This document shows, piece by piece, positions 63,702 through 64,000 of a stretch of 64,000 nucleotides of DNA. The stretch comes from Streptomyces sp. NBC_01549 (lineage in GTDB: Bacteria; Actinomycetota; Actinomycetes; Streptomycetales; Streptomycetaceae), in assembly GCF_026339955.1 (NCBI RefSeq), contig NZ_JAPEPW010000001.1, positions 1,054,001-1,118,000 of the forward strand, in the 5' to 3' direction. The notes below the pieces were generated by a model. That model saw nothing but the letters and a program-made list of their open reading frames with translations. It searched no databases and had not been told where the DNA came from. Each line of letters opens with the position of its first letter. Position 1 is the first letter of the stretch. Both the position numbers and the translations under genes were made by a program.

Positions 63702-64000
63702 AGCGACGGAGCCTCCTCGAGCAGCGGGTGCCCCCACTTTTCCACGAAGGCGGCCTCGACCGCGGCGCCGACCTTGTAAAGCCTGTCGTCCTTCATCGCG
63801 GGGGCGATGATCTGCAGACCGACCGGCAGGTTGTCCTCCGGGGCCAGACCGCAGGGCAGCGACATGGCGGCGTTGCCCGCCAGGTTGGTCGGGATGGTGC
63901 ACAGGTCCGCGAGGTACATCGCCATCGGGTCGTCGGCGCGCTCGCCGATCGGGAAGGCGGTGGTCGGCGTGGTCGGCGAGACGATGACGTCGACCTTCTC
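63698..64000 (-). CDS. gatA: Glutamyl-tRNA(Gln) amidotransferase subunit A, C-terminal part
   Basis: The visible 100 residues are the end of the amidase subunit that releases ammonia from glutamine: [35 protein letters not shown] and [20 protein letters not shown]. The gene continues beyond the right edge. The catalytic Ser-Ser-Lys triad is outside the window. Confidence 0.95.
   Translation of the reverse strand, partial: EKVDVIVSPTTPTTAFPIGERADDPMAMYLADLCTIPTNLAGNAAMSLPCGLAPEDNLPVGLQIIAPAMKDDRLYKVGAAVEAAFVEKWGHPLLEEAPSL

Overview
The window is a high-GC actinobacterial chromosome segment, almost certainly Streptomyces. The support is third-position GC bias, many GTG starts, GGAGG-type ribosome binding sites, large LuxR-family LAL regulators, secreted glycoside hydrolases, and a backbone order known from Streptomyces core chromosomes: cimA, TetR/agmatine deiminase/urease, ilvE, leuB, pruA/proline dehydrogenase, serA, ilvC-ilvN-ilvB, a cdgC-like GGDEF protein and gatB/gatA. 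No rRNA, tRNA or CRISPR array was seen.

Layout. 0.4-5.3 kb: a YceI protein, then a minus-strand operon of an ABC-2 exporter (ATPase, permease) and a DesK/LiaS-type kinase with a LuxR-type response regulator. 5.4-8.0 kb: a gene graveyard with a methyltransferase fragment, an ABC permease broken by a TnpB remnant, an amber codon and a frameshift, and a MarR tail. 8.1-15.0 kb: a TPM-domain protein and divergent secreted GH3 and GH30 hydrolases. 15.3-25.5 kb: a SLATT-domain protein, cimA with a leader/terminator, a TetR-aguA-ureC-ureAB cluster with a palindromic operator, a broken NCS1 permease, ilvE and leuB. 25.6-32.2 kb: a metallophosphoesterase lipoprotein, an IS200/IS605-type tnpB-only element inserted in an MFS gene, and a secreted GH97. 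32.2-37.3 kb: a hydrolase, the proline catabolic pair pruA and prodh, and a divergent PucR regulator. 37.4-44.0 kb: a deletion scar joining two 5'-truncated genes, a TetR/MFS efflux pair, and a LAL regulator. 44.1-49.7 kb: serA, ilvC, ilvN, ilvB with a classical leader-peptide attenuator. 49.8-64.0 kb: cdgC, a 2-hydroxyacid dehydrogenase, an aldo/keto reductase, a PQQ-type sugar dehydrogenase lipoprotein, a DUF6191 gene with an amber codon, a second LAL regulator, small proteins, a GNAT acetyltransferase, gatB, a small protein and the 3' end of gatA.

How the genes work together. cimA, leuB, ilvE and ilvBNC cover much of branched-chain amino acid synthesis. Both ilvB and cimA have a short upstream reading frame followed by a terminator hairpin, which suggests attenuation by charged-tRNA supply. 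PruA and proline dehydrogenase form the two-step proline-to-glutamate route. Agmatine deiminase and the urease subunits form a nitrogen-release cluster likely under the adjacent TetR. Its urease catalytic subunit has the flap cysteine replaced by valine and has no accessory genes nearby.

The most unusual feature is how much decay lies between healthy core genes: at least six broken genes, including two recent-looking amber codons, a likely single deletion that removed the 5' ends of two divergent genes, and two TnpB-family remnants. No complete, clearly new multi-gene defence or biosynthetic system was found. The best candidates for follow-up are the cimA leader, the variant urease cluster, the lone SLATT protein and the tnpB element with its predicted guide RNA.
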